Of a DNA stretch of 64,000 bases, positions 33,401 to 46,430 are shown piece after piece (positions within the stretch are counted from its first letter, which is position 1; each line of letters begins with the position of its first letter). The DNA is from Isoetes taiwanensis (taxonomy: Eukaryota; Streptophyta; Lycopodiopsida; Isoetales; Isoetaceae). The notes beneath the pieces are model-generated. The model was given only the letters and a program-made list of their open reading frames with translations. It made no database searches and had not been told where the DNA came from. The DNA lies in assembly GCA_021234155.1 (NCBI GenBank), contig JAJEKV010000004.1, positions 23,655,122 through 23,719,121 of the forward strand. Reading direction: 5' to 3'. The translations under genes were made by a program, and so were the position numbers.

Positions 33401-34353
33401 TACAAAAAATAGCAATGGATGTGGCTTGACCCAATATTGGAAAATTTTAATTATTTAGATGCTCCAGTACCCTCTCCTAATCTTATTAGTTTTGATTCGG
33501 AGGTGAACACCCCATTCACACTTGCTAAATTTTAGACTACATTTGGGTCATATGTTGGATGTAAAATCTTGAAAGTTTGGATTTTTTCTTTTTTTCTTCT
33601 TCTGTGTGGTCAAGAACATTTGTACTTCACTAATTTTAGGCATTTGGCCAAATTTTTGGATAACGCGGGCTTCTGGCAGAATAAAGTTAGATCTTGATTT
33701 GTTTTCCTCCGTATATGCAACTTCATGGTTTGGAGTGGAGTTCCAACTTTATTGCTGCAAGCTGTCAGTAGTGTTGCTCAGCTAAACAGAGAACATGATA
33801 ATACCAAACTGTGGAAATCTTACTACTAGCATTCAACTCAGTTTACTATGATAGACAAGGAATAGGCAATTTGATATAAATGTGTTCCCAAGATGCAGAG
33901 GTCATTTTTTGGGTGACGTTTTGAGAACCTTTTTTACTATGATAAGCATAGAATGAAATGCAAACGACATCTTTTGTGACACTTTGGAAACCCTTCTTAC
34001 TAGAATAAGTATAGCATAGAATAAATTGCAGTGGCGCAAACATAGTAATGTTTCATTTCTTTTTGAAGATCTTGAAATCTATGAGCGTATTGCAATGCAT
34101 CTTTTCCAAATTTTGGAAGATTTCAAATATCATCTACGAGACATGGGAGCATGTTGGAAAGTGATGAAGCAACCGCATTAGGTAGAACAGGTGTGCTAAT
34201 GACTAAATTTGTTATTCTTATTTCCAATAATATCTGCATGAAATTGACATGATTAACATTAGGGTCTGAGAGCATTGGTTCAGGAATATCCTTGCCTCGG
34301 ATCTATATCCTTTGCATTGGCTCTATATCCGCAATGTAGAAGGTAGATGGACT

Positions 34354-34865
34354 GATCCATTGTCCGCGGAGGCCAAACTTGACCTATGAGACGGTACATG
34401 CAGTACACAAAGCAGATAAAACCACACCAAGAAGACAAATGCTACTATATAATGTGCCCCTACTACTGGGATGAAAAAACCCCCACATGGGAGGAAAAAC
34501 CCTGGTAGTAGGCTCTCAGATCCCTTGTCCTGTAAGGGATTCTCTGACGGTAGAGACTTGCAAAATGTAGGATGCGAGACGTGCAACCATTGGCGATGCC
34601 AGCAATTGATGCAGCGGTGCCGCAGAGCATCTAAGATCAGCATGTGTTGCTCGGATATGCGTATATGCCGGACACTCTTGCAGAGCATGGTGCTCATCCT
34701 CTACTGTCCGCATGTGGCAACACTGGTATATTCTCTCATGTCGGGGGATTCTCTGCCCTCCATCTGTAGTCCAACGACCTGTTTGAATTCTGAGATGATG
34801 GGACCCCGTCCTCACGGAGGCAATAGCTCTCCGTTTCTTCATAGATATATGCGCTGCATCCCCAA
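34354..34865 (-). pseudogene. LINE zinc-domain scrap (unit 3)
   Basis: Frame 34842-34516 is open with RIYQCCHMRTVEDEHHALQE, the clearest zinc-domain copy in the array. It ends by a frame change near 34600. Confidence 0.7.
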
Positions 34866-37800
34866 GAGACTGAAGTGATGTTAGTCTGTTGTAGAAATGT
34901 CGATGCTCCTTATAATCGAAAGATCTGTAAGCTCACTGCTGGGGAGCATTACTACCTTTATAATGTCAGATCTTTAGGAGACCAATCTGACTTAGGAGCA
35001 ATTACAGCTTGTTAAATCAGACTCCTTAAGACACCTCAGAGTTAGACACCCAATTTCAAGTGGCGGAGATCTGCTGAACATTATGCAGTGAACATCAAGT
35101 TGCATGGGCCATATAAGCACTAATAAATGTGTACCATTACCATCTCAAGCACAACCTTGCAACAAATCTTGTACCTCAGTCAAAGCAAGCCTGCTAACCA
35201 GATCAACCATCAACGGTTATAAATATTTCACTGAATGGGAAAAAAGGAATGACCGAGGTTGAAAATAGCAAGGTCAATTGTCTAATTTCCTGAGCTTTCT
35301 CAACCCTCGACCGATGTATATCAGAAGATTAACCCAAGATATCGAGGGGGAATTGAAGGTATGACCAGAGCATACTTGGCAAACATAGGGTTGATAGCTT
35401 CTTTTCCTGGGATTTTTGAATTTTCTAAGGGTACATACATAAATTAACATATCTAATACTTAATTTAATTTATCATTGACATGTGCTAGAATTCCACCAA
35501 ACCTTATATAAAGGTCGCCAAAAATACAAATCAAATCTATTCTGGTATATAGAAATATTGTTGAGCAACCTTTTGTAAAGAACATCGTAGTATGATCTCA
35601 AAGCACAAAAAAGTAAAAGGCCAATGTCTTGGGGAAGTGTACCAATTAAGAATGTAGCATGCGAGGGGCATGAAAATAAAAATGACGTTACCAACTATAT
35701 GGTTAGATTTAGTGTTTTGTATGTACTTTATTGGGGAGAAAAGAAACCGAATACATGTGCCTATGAGCAAAAAGGTGTACAAAAAATAGCAATGGATGTG
35801 GCTTGACCCAATAATGGGAAGTTTTAATTATTTTGAAGATGCTCCATTACCCTCTCCTAATCTTATTAGTTTTGATTCGGAGGTGAACGCCCCATTCACA
35901 CTTGCTAAATTCTAGACTACATTTGGGTCATGTGTTGATGTAAAATTTTGAAAGTTTGGATTTTTTCTTCTTTTCTTCTTCCATGTGGTCAAGAACACTT
36001 TGTGCTTTGCTAATTTTAGAGATTTGGCCAAATTTTTGGATAACGCGGGCTTCTGGCAGAATAAAGTTAGACCTTGATTTGTTTCCCTCCGTATATGTAA
36101 CTTCATGGTTTGGAGTGGAGTTCCAACTTTATTGTTGCAAGCTGTCAGTAGTGTTGCTCAGCTAAGAGAACATGATAATACCAAAGTGTGAAAATCTTAC
36201 TACTAGCATTCAACTCAGTTTACTATGATAGACAAGGAATAGGCAATTTGATATAAATGTGTTCCCAAGATGCAGAGGTCATCTTTTGTGTGACATTTCG
36301 AGAACCTTTTTTACTATTATAAGTATAGAATGAAATGCAAACGACATCTTTTGTGACACTTTACTACAATAAGTATAGTATAGAACCTCTTCATCATCAA
36401 TAGGTTCGTTGGCTTTATTTCTCTAAATTCTTCCAAATCTTTAACAGTGCTCTCCAGATCTTGCTCATTGCTACCAATAACTCCCAACTTTAGACTAGTT
36501 ACAACTTATAATATCTCGACTATTAAGTCTATCTTGGGGTGCCCTATATTGTGGAGGATTGTAAATCTTTCTAGAAACTATGGTTGAATTTGAGTTTGAT
36601 AGTTCTACAAGGGACACAAAGCATGATCTTAGAAGTTTATTGGTACCATCTATCTTATTGATGGCAAAGAAGTCGCAAACCAACGTCATTGTGTACTAGG
36701 AAATCGTAGAGTAAGCTTTCACCCCCTTTTGCCTTTTTGATCCAAAATGGCAATTTCCAACTTGCTGCAACTTATTGCACCGCAAAAAAGTAAGTATAAT
36801 TAAACATTGAAAAACAAGAACAAAGGCTTTCCTTAAGATGAGGCTGAATGTAAATACCCGTGCATCTAGCTCCATAAGGGTTTTCATTGAATGCATCCCC
36901 AAGAGACCAAGTGATCTTAGCTTTGTTGTAGAAATGTTGATGTAATCGAAGATATGTAAGCTCACTCTTTGGGGAGCCTTACTAGCTTCATAATGTCGAT
37001 CTTTAAGAGACCAATGACTTAGGAGCAATTGCAACTTGTTACATCGGACTTTAAGACACCTTAGAGTTAGACACCCAATTTCAAGTGGTGGAGATCTATT
37101 GAACATTATGCAATGAACATCAAGTTGAATGGGCCATATAAGCACTAATAAATGTGTACCATTACCATCTCAAGCACAACCTTGCAACAAATCTTGTACC
37201 TCAGTCAACGCAAGCCTGCTAACCAGATCAATCATCAGTGGTTATAAATATTTCACTAAATGGGAAAAAAGGAATGGTCGAGGTTGAAAATAGCAAGGTC
37301 AATTGTCTAATTTCCTCGAATTTTCTCAACCCTCAATCAATGTATATCGAAGATTAACCCAAGATATCGAGGGGAATTGAAGGTATGACCGAGAGAGCAT
37401 ACTCGGCAAACATAGGGTTGATAGCTTCTTTTTAGGGATTTTTGAATTTTCTATGGGTACATGCATAAATTAACATATCTAATACTCAGAATTTAATTTA
37501 TGCGTGACACATGCTAGAATTGCATCAAACCTTATATAAGGCTGCCAAAAATACAAATCAAATCTATTCACAGGCATATAGAAATATTGTTGAGCAACCT
37601 TTTGTAAAGAACATACGTAGTATGATCTCAAAGCACAAAAAGTGTATGCGACAATATACTGGGGAAGTGTACCAATTAAGAATGTAGCATGTGGGGGGCG
37701 TGAAAACAAAAATGACGTTACCAAATATATATGGTTAGATTTTAGGATTTTGTATGTACTTTATTGGGGAGAAAAGAAACCGAATACATGTGCCTATGAG

Positions 37801-38760
37801 CAAAAAGGTGTACAAAAAATAGCAATGGATGTGGCTTGACCCAATAATGGGAAGTTTTAATTATTTTGAAGATGCTCCATTACCCTCTCCTAATCTTATT
37901 AGTTTTGATTCGGAGGTGAACGCCCCATTCACACTTGCTAAATTCTAGACTACATTTGGGTCATATGTTGATGTAAAATTTTGAAAGTTTGGATTTTTTC
38001 TTCTTTTCTTCTTCCATGTGGTCAAGAACACTTTGTGCTTTGTTAATTTTAGACATTTGGCCAAATTTTTGGATAACGCGGGCTCCTGGCAGAATAAAGT
38101 TAGATCTTGATTTGTTTCCCTCCGAATATGCAACTTCATGGTTTGGAGTGGAGTTCCAACTTTATTGTTGCAAGCTGTCAGTAGTGTTGCTCAACTAAAC
38201 ATAGAACATGATAATACCAAACTGTGGAAATCTTACTACTAGCATTCAACTCAGTTTACTATGATAGACAAGGAATAGGCAATTTGATATAAATGTGTTC
38301 CCAAGATGCAGAGGTCATCTTTTGGGTGACGTTTTGAGAACCTTTTTTACTATGATAAGTATAGAATGAAATGCAAACGACATCTTTTGTGACACTTTGG
38401 AAACCCGTCTTACTAGAATAAGTATAGCATAGAATAAATTGCAGTGGCGCATACATAGTAATGTTTCATTTCTTTTTGAAGATCTTGAAATCTATGAGCG
38501 TATTGCAATGCATCTTTTCCAAATTTTCAAAGATTTCAAATATCATCTACGAGACATGGGAGCATGTTGGAAAGTGATGAAGCAACCGCATTAGGTAGAA
38601 CAGGTGTGCTAATGACTAAATTTGTTATTCTTATTTCCAATCATATCTGCACGAAATTGACATGATTAACGTTAGGGTCTGAGAGCATTGGTTCAGGAAT
38701 ATCCTTGCCTTGGATCTATATCCTTTGCATTGGCTCTATATCCTTCGCAACGTGGAAGGT

Positions 38761-39160
38761 AGATGGACTGATCCATTTTCTATGCCAAGCATTTGTAGAT
38801 TGGATGAAATCGCCACTATAACAAATCCATTTGAAGTGACAAGACATGAAAGCAAGTGATGATTGTTAAATTATATTCAATATTTTTATGTTCATTCACA
38901 GTGCTTCATGTCGGTCTTGCCAAATGTTCTATGGGGTTAAAAGAATGCAAAGTTTATCAATTTAGCCAAAAGGTTCATGGCCTCCCCATAATTTTGCATG
39001 TTAGATGCCTAAGTCATGAATGGGCCACAATCGTGGAAAAGGGCGCTCAAGAACACTTTGTACTTTGCTAATTTTAGACATTTGGCCCAATTTTTGAATA
39101 ACGCGGGCTTCTGGCGGAATCGAGATACTGTGCTGTGGCGGGCGGTGCAGATTTAACCAT
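38761..39160. repeat. Module M7 (copy) and scrap shared with 10.65 kb
   Basis: 38761-39040 is a shorter M7. 39056-39160 matches 10650-10756, including AGATACTGTG and the GATTTAACC at which both copies diverge. The repeat domain ends here. Confidence 0.75.
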
Positions 39161-39259
39161 GGAAATATCTAAAATCCCTAGAACCGTTAGATTTAGTTCC
39201 GCATGAATAAGTAGAATACTTACGTCAGTTGTTCTTGCATTTGCTGAGAAGAGATAGAG

Positions 39260-39910
39260 ATGGCGATAGCGAAAGGACGATCTATGAAGGATTGGAAGCT
39301 GTTTTTTGAGAGCTCTGGCGTTGATTCATGCACTTTTTTTCACTATGTGATTGCATTAGCAGACGTTGAAGAGTTGAGGCGGAATAAAGAGTCTCTGATT
39401 GCGCACTTGATAGCAGCCACTTCAACAACTGAGGATCCATGCCCTGCTTTAGGCATCCAACAACAATCCAAAGGTTTGTCAGATTTGTATAGAATGCAAG
39501 AAGACGACAAGATGATATCCATAGAACGAAAACTGCAAGAGGGGTACAGAAAAGAGCAGGACAGAAAGAAAATCCAGAGGCCAGACATGCCAAAGATCCA
39601 AGATCCAGTTATTGAGATCCAAGCCCTGAATGAGACTAAGATCCAAGTCCAGAATTCGAAGTTAGAATTCGAAGATGAAAAGATATTATCCGTCAAACGA
39701 AAATTGGAAGAGGCATACAAGAAAGAGCAGGACATAAAGAGACAACACAAAATTCAGGTGATCGAGGATCCAATTAGTAAGAAGAAGCCTCCAACTAGCA
39801 AGACCCAAGTCCAGAAGAAACGAAAGTTGGAGAATATAAGAAAACAATGCGCAAGGGATATGCACTGGATGCCTTCTCTTTGCCGTGGCCCCAGGACACT
39901 TAAGTCCTAA
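39260..39910 (+). CDS. MED26-like N-terminal protein (216 aa)
   Basis: The start context AGAGATGGCGA is good. Residues 1-60 (with MKDWKLFFESSGVDS, then FFHYVIALADVEELRRNKES) resemble the N-terminal helical region of plant MED26/TFIIS-N-domain proteins, in which a W-x-x-F-F motif is followed by VIxxAIxxAxxxxxxExRxxRD. The rest is a Lys/Glu-rich coiled-coil-like tail with internal repeats: KMISIERKLQEGYRKEQD and KILSVKRKLEEAYKKEQD, 60 residues apart. The usual full plant protein is longer, with the TFIIS N-domain proper following, so this is probably a fragment or a diverged copy. It begins 100 bp after a repeat module, with no clear promoter of its own. Confidence 0.45.
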   Translation: MAIAKGRSMKDWKLFFESSGVDSCTFFHYVIALADVEELRRNKESLIAHLIAATSTTEDPCPALGIQQQSKGLSDLYRMQEDDKMISIERKLQEGYRKEQDRKKIQRPDMPKIQDPVIEIQALNETKIQVQNSKLEFEDEKILSVKRKLEEAYKKEQDIKRQHKIQVIEDPISKKKPPTSKTQVQKKRKLENIRKQCARDMHWMPSLCRGPRTLKS

Positions 39911-40789
39911 CTTAAATTGGATATGCTACATTCTTTCTATGTTGACAAGAGTTCTCTTCATATTCATATTCATATGTACATACGCCATTGGCTGGGGCTC
40001 TTCTTTCATAAGGTTATTGTCACGTAGCCTATCTCTTTGCATACTTAAAGCTCAAACATCCTAAGCAACCTTTTCAATCATTGGTCACAAGAATTGACAT
40101 TTTAATCATCTCAACTTGTAATGGGCCTAATCACTCATTTCACTTCCATCTATATGAAACAAATCCTCTTATTATTTGAATTACAAAACGTCAGAGATTT
40201 AAATCAAGCCCTCAAGCTTCCAGATAACATCGCTTTGCAAGTAATAACCATCGATGGTTTTGACATTCAAAAGTATCGTGACTGTGTGTGCCTTGATGCA
40301 TTTTCTTAAAAGAACGTTACGCCAACGTACAATCGATATATGCAAATACCCTTGAACATCTTCCTATTTGAGCATATCATGTTACCATACTTAAAATGTT
40401 GCACCTTGTATCATTTAACATTTTCATCAATAATCTATATAAAGTGTCACATTTGTCATGAGCATGCCCATAACTTTAGCCATGGAGAGTTGCTTCCTTT
40501 TCTGCCTTTAAATCTCGTTATGCATGCAGAGCTCAGCTTTGTTCTATCTAAGAAGTTAGTAGTGTTTTTGTTTAAAAAGGTGCCTAAAAACATCATAGCA
40601 GAAGCCTCATACAATGGTTTCGTATCATATTTACGAGCGAACCCGAAATTAGCAAGAAGAAGGTATGCAAAAGTTCTTCCACATTCCTTTGTATATATTA
40701 TCAGCATCCATTCTCCGTTGTCTTCTGCCAGTACATGACAGAAAGTCCCAGGTTTTATAAGGATCTAACTTAGTTAGTTCTAACTTACG
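39911..40789 (+). other. Unassigned region with short frames
   Basis: Two plus-strand frames (40121-40309 and 40340-40738) are not recognised. The end of the second, with VPKNIIAEASYNGFVSYLRA, looks exon-like and is followed by AGAAGGTATGC, a possible splice donor. It could belong with the MED26-like frame, but this is not supported by similarity. Confidence 0.3.
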
Positions 40790-41110
40790 GTGGCAATAAG
40801 CAAAGTCGTTCGGGCTGAAAATGATAAGGGTGCCCTGGATAAGTTTTGGCAAACAAGAGGAACGATGCCTGATAAAATAGTCTTTCTTACAATTTTAAAT
40901 TTCTGCTGTAACCCAGAATCTTTACCAAATGGTAATCTTATGCATGCTTGCATTATTCAGGTTGATCTTGCAACATCTTTAGATGTTTTGAGAACTGCTC
41001 TCATTAAAATGTATGATAATTGTGGATACTTAGAGCGCGCACTTAAAAATTTTCAATGAAATACTTGAGCCAGATGCAATCTCATGGGCAAGATGACCAC
41101 ATGGATCCTG
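40790..41110 (+). pseudogene. PPR (PLS-class) gene fragment
   Basis: The frame contains MPDKIVFLTILNFCCNPES, then GNLMHACIIQ and LRTALIKMYDNCGYLERALK. These are the standard PLS-type PPR signatures (P-x-x-x-T-F-x-x-I-L-x-A-C, G-x-x-x-H-x-x-I, T-A-L-I-x-M-Y-x-x-C-G). After 41059 a frame change leads to FNEILEPDAISW, the next repeat, and then the similarity ends. About two repeats remain of a protein that normally has ten or more, so it is a relic. Organellar RNA editing or processing is the role of the family. Confidence 0.75.
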
Positions 41111-44100
41111 TTTATAGAGACTCCACTTATGCAAGAGCTCCCAACAAGCGAGTTTTACCATGGTTGATCTCCTGCATTTGAAACTGGCACAGCGTGTGGT
41201 AAGTCTTTGGATACTCGCAGATAGTCTGTGTCATTTGATCATTGCAGATACTTATTTAATAATCGCAGACTTATTTAATAATTGCAGACAGTCCGTGTCA
41301 CTGAAATTTGAGATAGCGTAGTTATGAAGTTTGGCCAGCGTCTAATTGAAAACAAGAGACATATGGATGGCTCAGTCAAACAATCCCATATGATACCTCA
41401 AGGACATTTCATTTCCAGTATGAGTCTATAACAGGTAAAAAGTAAATATAAAAAACTGTATCACACTTGTCATATGTCAAGTTGCTAGCAGATGTCAAAT
41501 TTTTTTTGTGGGCATGATGGCTAGAGATTCTTACTGCTAGAGGATATTTGCTTTGTCCTATTGGTGATAAGCTATGTTTGGAGGTTTTAAACTATTTACT
41601 TTCTCAATCAAGACTATAATTGGAGTTCCGTATGACTATAACTTGAGCTCCATCTGACTTTTGCAGGACACTTACATCACATGGGGCTTATCTTTCACGT
41701 GAGGAGAAAGACATTGGCAACTTTGCATTATAGCATGCATGTCCATAAGAGCAGTATTTAGCAATATCTTATGCAGTGGAAAACCTTCAGGTATTCTTTC
41801 TAAAGCACTTCCAAAATCCGTATCAGTGCATTCTACAAAGTGTTCGATTTGATTTGGATATAAAACGGCACTTTATTTACCTATCTCAACTGTTGTTTTC
41901 CATCCTGAAGTATGAGATGGGATTTTGGACCTATAGGAGATGACAGATTATGATTTTTGCAGTAGAAGTTTGTTAAGACTTTCTTGTATATTGTTTGGTG
42001 ACGAGGTATGCTTTGTTTCTATTTGACTTTTGTAGTTTTAGAGAGTTTATTTCTTATTGCTTGATGCTTCATGTGCCCCATATGATTTTCTTTGTATGAC
42101 TCTCTATATCTTTGGACAAGAATAGCTTGCCGTAAATGCATACCAAACATTCAGATAAGTACTGCTACCTTTGGTCCTCAAGAATTGTTTCCCCATGATG
42201 TAACCTGGCAAGCTGGATATGCACATATATTAGTTTACTTTGTTCTAGCTTGGATAATATTTGGTCAATTGTGGCTTCGGTTCATGCATTTCTCAGTTCA
42301 TCATGGCTCAGAAAGAGTTCTAATAAGGAATAAAACCAGCAAACATAGCCTTTTATATGCCATAAAGGTGTGGCATAGACCATGGTATTTGAGACATGGC
42401 TTCTACAATTACTTGAATTTACCTTGAGACCATCACTTGAATTTACTTATGATGTTGCTGCATGTTCTGCAGGTACAAAGTCCCAAGACATCTCCATCTC
42501 GAAGGACAGGTTGCCACACTATGTGGATGCCAGAGTTCAATTGATTCTTCAAAAAACTAGGTACAATTCTCAGCCCGCAAAAATTAAAGTTCCTTCGTTT
42601 GCAGGTCCTATGTGATTGTATATCACAGAACTAGGGATTATGGAGCAGGTCCATTTGGAGTGACCATTCATGGGCTATAGTTCCCTCTTCACTCTTATTT
42701 ACTATCATTTTGTGATTCTTATGGTACTATATCAGTCAGATTCTTTGTTTTCTCATTCAAATGCGAGCTTTCAATCCCTCTCTTTGTTTGGCTATCAGGA
42801 GCGATACTCCTCTCTTATTTGAGTCTGCGATAAGTCATCATCACCAAGGTTCTTTATGTGGCATGAATGCCTCCATTTGCTGGCATGATTTCTGTTAGGC
42901 ATGTCTTGCCGAGTTGCAATTAGCCATCTATTTACCCGAGCATCGGCAAATCCTTTAGCAGCATATCTGTTCATGGGGATAAGTTTATTCATTCAACATT
43001 AGCTGGGTAAGTTCTCTCTTTTGCAGTTAGAAATATAGGAGATTCTCTTTGTTAATGGACGTATATCTCATATATTCAAGATCCAATACAAAAGCCCAAA
43101 TGCTGCTAAGCATTGGATCGTCCTCAAGAACTGGTTGCAGTGTTTGCGGTCACATCAAAAGGATCTACAAGCAGCCAACTAGGTATTAGTTCGATTCCTC
43201 TGTTCTTTCAAGACTTTTCTGGAGCAGTAGTAACATTATTATTGGGATACAAATCTGAACCAAATTGTCAAGCTTTCTGTGCTCAAGAATCTGAAATGAT
43301 GTGCCCTTGCATAGTTAAAAGCTCAGAGATGAATCAAACAGAAGAAGCTTCATGTAATTGCTGTGCATGTATTTGAACAGGTTGGCCAACTTTCCATAGT
43401 TATTGATTGTTGCTTTGTTGGAAGGTTGCACGTTGTCAGACAAATTCAACCTAAAGCCATAATTACCAGAATGGGAACGTTTTGAGAACATGTTGCAAGA
43501 TTTTAATGGAAGATATATGTCTTGAAGTGACATATCTTGGTTATTTTGCTTCATATTGAACTCTTATGGTTGTAGCCGAAATCATTGTGCCGTATTATTG
43601 CAATGTCTTGGTTATTTTACTTAATGGGCCATGATTTTGCCCTCAATTGTTGGTTTCTGTCTTACCAGCAGTGTTTCCTCTCTTCAGTATAAACTATTAT
43701 TTCTAATGTTTTGTTGTTTTTGTGCAGTACACATGATATGGAAGAAGGTTTTGCTGGCTGATTATGTATTCTGCAACTGTGTCCATTGAGGATTTCCATA
43801 TCTTGAACCACAGCTACACCAACTGAAACCTTCTCAGGTTTCTTCTTCATAATGCACCTTCATAACCTGCAACATAATAATATTAGTGCAATAATTGGAG
43901 CATGGAATTCTGCAGATGCCATGATCCAGTCTTATAATGATTGTTTATGGCTATAACAAGATATGCAACATCCAATGTCCTGATTATTCATCGTTCTTCT
44001 ATATCCAACATTAGGTACATGTAACAATGGGTTCTACGTATCTATTTTGAAAATCTATACTGTTGTACAGACAATACAGAGAAATGTTGCAGTGACACAT

Positions 44101-45089
44101 ATGATGATGTGTAACTATGTACCTTTGGTATTCACTTTGTGGGGTTTGCATTTTACAAGACCATAATGGGGGTTATCCATTTTTAGAAGACCACCGTTGT
44201 GATGCCAACTAAACCTTTGCATTTTTTAGAAGACCAGGATGCCAGCTACCCATGTTTAGAAGACCATTGTTGGTGATACCAACTAATTATCTTTCTGTTC
44301 AGTGCAGGATTACCAAGCTGTCTGTATCCGTTCTTAAATCAATCTCTTACTCACTTAAATGCAGGGATAGCATTACTATAGGTGCAGACATAACATAAAT
44401 GTTCGTGCCTCTATCTAAACAGAAGTAGTTATAGCCATGGCTGCACCTAGGTCTGAAAAAAATTGAGGGGGGCTGCAAAAGAAAACTCTTCACCTTGGGC
44501 CACTGTACTTGAAAATGCTTAGGTGAAAAATCATAGATCATAGATTATGCATACCCTTGGATTATTTTGTTAAAATGCAAGGGCTTGCTTTGTTAAAAAT
44601 GCAGGAACGTAGAATAACATATTGGAGTTTAGAATTCCTCACTTGGGCCACTGTCTCTTGTTTGGCTTTGAAAATTTTTAGGTGGGAAAATCATAGATTA
44701 TAGGGTATACATACCCTTAGGGTTGTTTCCTAGACCAAAATAAATATCAAGTAATGACTTTGACCTGCAACGCAATTGCTAGGCAAATTACATGCATCCA
44801 ATTGGCAACCAGCAGCATGGTCGCGTATCATACATTGAGTTTTATGTCATGCTAGATGAGGAAGAGGAACCTGCTCCTGCAGTTGGCCAGACATTGTGAC
44901 ATGTTTGCTGAAACAATTTTTTTGTCTTTTTGAAATCAAGACATACAAATCATGTACTGCTGTCATCTCATATACTGCTGTTGTCATCTCAAATGCTATG
45001 CTCAAGTCATATACTGCTGTCACTTACTCAAATTACGTACTGCTGTCATCTGCTTGCTGGGTTGGAGATGGCCTAAACCAACTACATTT
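41111..45089. other. AT-rich unassigned region
   Basis: No gene is recognised in about 4 kb. A 111-codon plus-strand frame at 42092-42427 (with TWQAGYAHILVYFVLAWIIF, hydrophobic and possibly membrane-spanning) has no recognised family. The minus strand has nothing convincing. Small repeats occur at 41215-41300 (ATTGCAGA/TATTTAATAAT), 44180-44280 (TTTAGAAGACCA) and 44950-45056 (TACTGCTGTCATCTCATA, about five degenerate copies). The region may be old captured DNA; no terminal structures were found. Confidence 0.4.
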
Positions 45090-46402
45090 GGCTAAATTTT
45101 AGACTACATTTGGGTCATATGTTGGATGTAAAGTTTTGAAAGTTTGGATTTTTTCTTCTTTTCTTCTTCTGCGTGGTCAAGAACATTTGTACTTCACTAA
45201 TTTTAGACATTTGGCCAAATTTTTTGATAACGCGGGCTTCTGGCAGAATAAAGTTAGATCTTGATTTGTTTCCCTCTGTATATGCAACTTCATGGTTTGA
45301 AGTGGAGTTCCAACTTTATTGCTGAAAGCTGTCAGTAGTGTTGCTCAGCTAAACAGAGAACATGATAATACCAAACTGTGGAAATCTTACTACTAGCATT
45401 CAACTCAGTTTACTATGATAGACAAGGAATAGGCAATTTGATATAAATGTGTTCCCAAGATGCAGAGGTCATCTTTTAGGTGACGTTTTGAGAACCTTTT
45501 TTACTATGATAAGTATAGAATGAAATGCAAACGACATCTTTTGTGACACTTTGGAAACCCTTCTTACTAGAATAAGTATAGTATAGAATAAATTGCAGTG
45601 GCGCATACATAGTAATGTTTCATTTCTTTTTGAAAGATCTTGAAATCTATGAGCGTATTGCAATGCATCTTTTCCAAATTTTGGAAGATTTCAAATATCA
45701 TCTACGAGACATGGGAGCATGTTGGAAAGTGATGAAGCAACCGCGTTAGGTAGAACAGGTGTGCTAATGACTAAATTTGTTATTCTTATTTCCAATCATA
45801 TCTGCATGAAATTGACATGATTAATGTTAGGGTCTGAGAGCATTGGTTCAGGAATATCCTTGCCTTGGATCTATATCCTTTGCATTGGCTCTATATCCGC
45901 AATGTAGAAGGTAGATGGACTGATCCATTTTCCGTGCCACACATTTGTAGATTGGATGAAATCGCCACTATAACAAGACCATGTGAAGTGACAAGACATG
46001 AAAGTAAATGATGATTGTTAAATTATATTCAATATTTTTATGTTCATTCACAATGCTTCATGTCGGTCTTGCCAAATGTTGTATGGGGTTTAAAAAAATG
46101 CAAAGTTTATCAATTTAGCCAAAAGGTTCAAGGCCTCCCCATGGGTGGACAAGGGCATAATTTTGCCTCGGATATTATTCATGTTAGAGCAACAATGCCT
46201 AAGTGCCACAATTGTGGAAAAGGGCAGGTTCAACCTTTTGATTGTTTGGATTTTTTCTTTTTTTCTTCTTTTGCCTGGTCAAGAACACTTTATACAAGAT
46301 TAGTCTAAATACAAGATTACACTTTATACAAGATTACTTTTGTTTGGATTTGGGTCATATGTTGTAATCTTGTAATTTTGCAAAAGGTAACCTCTATTTT
46401 AA
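45090..46402. repeat. Segmental duplication, copy B left part
   Basis: Nearly identical to 19009-20322 (M5 end, M6, M7). It ends at TTTTAA, immediately before the Helitron CTAG end. Confidence 0.93.
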
Positions 46403-46413
46403 CTAGAAAAAGT

Positions 46414-46430
46414 GCCCAGCGTTGCTGGGC
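46414..46430 (-). terminator. Helitron 3'-terminal hairpin
   Basis: A perfect 7-bp stem, GCCCAGC and GCTGGGC, with a 3-base loop, lies eight bases from the terminal CTAG (on the element strand). In this family the hairpin is the transposition-termination signal. Confidence 0.93.

Larger units (their letters stand above)
24961..38760. repeat. Tandem array of 4.42-kb units
   Basis: The word ATGATAGACA recurs at the same phase at 25011, 29430, 33848 and 38261, giving periods of 4419, 4418 and 4413. Units run 24961-29379, 29380-33797 and 33798-38210, with a partial fourth from 38211. Each unit holds, in order: M6, a LINE zinc-domain scrap, M4-M5 (version A), a truncated M6, M2-M3 and M4-M5 (version B). 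The junction AGTATAGTATAGAA|CCTCTTCATCATC is shared by all three units (27548, 31971, 36384), so the unit was assembled before it was amplified. The partial fourth unit lacks the LINE scrap and runs into M7 instead. Confidence 0.95.

Noticed and set aside
43180-43215. GTTCGATTCC word as a tRNA B box
   Set aside because: No matching A box or cloverleaf could be drawn around it.
39160-45089. A second Helitron or large transposon
   Set aside because: No hairpin plus CTRR end, inverted repeats or empty site could be found at either border.
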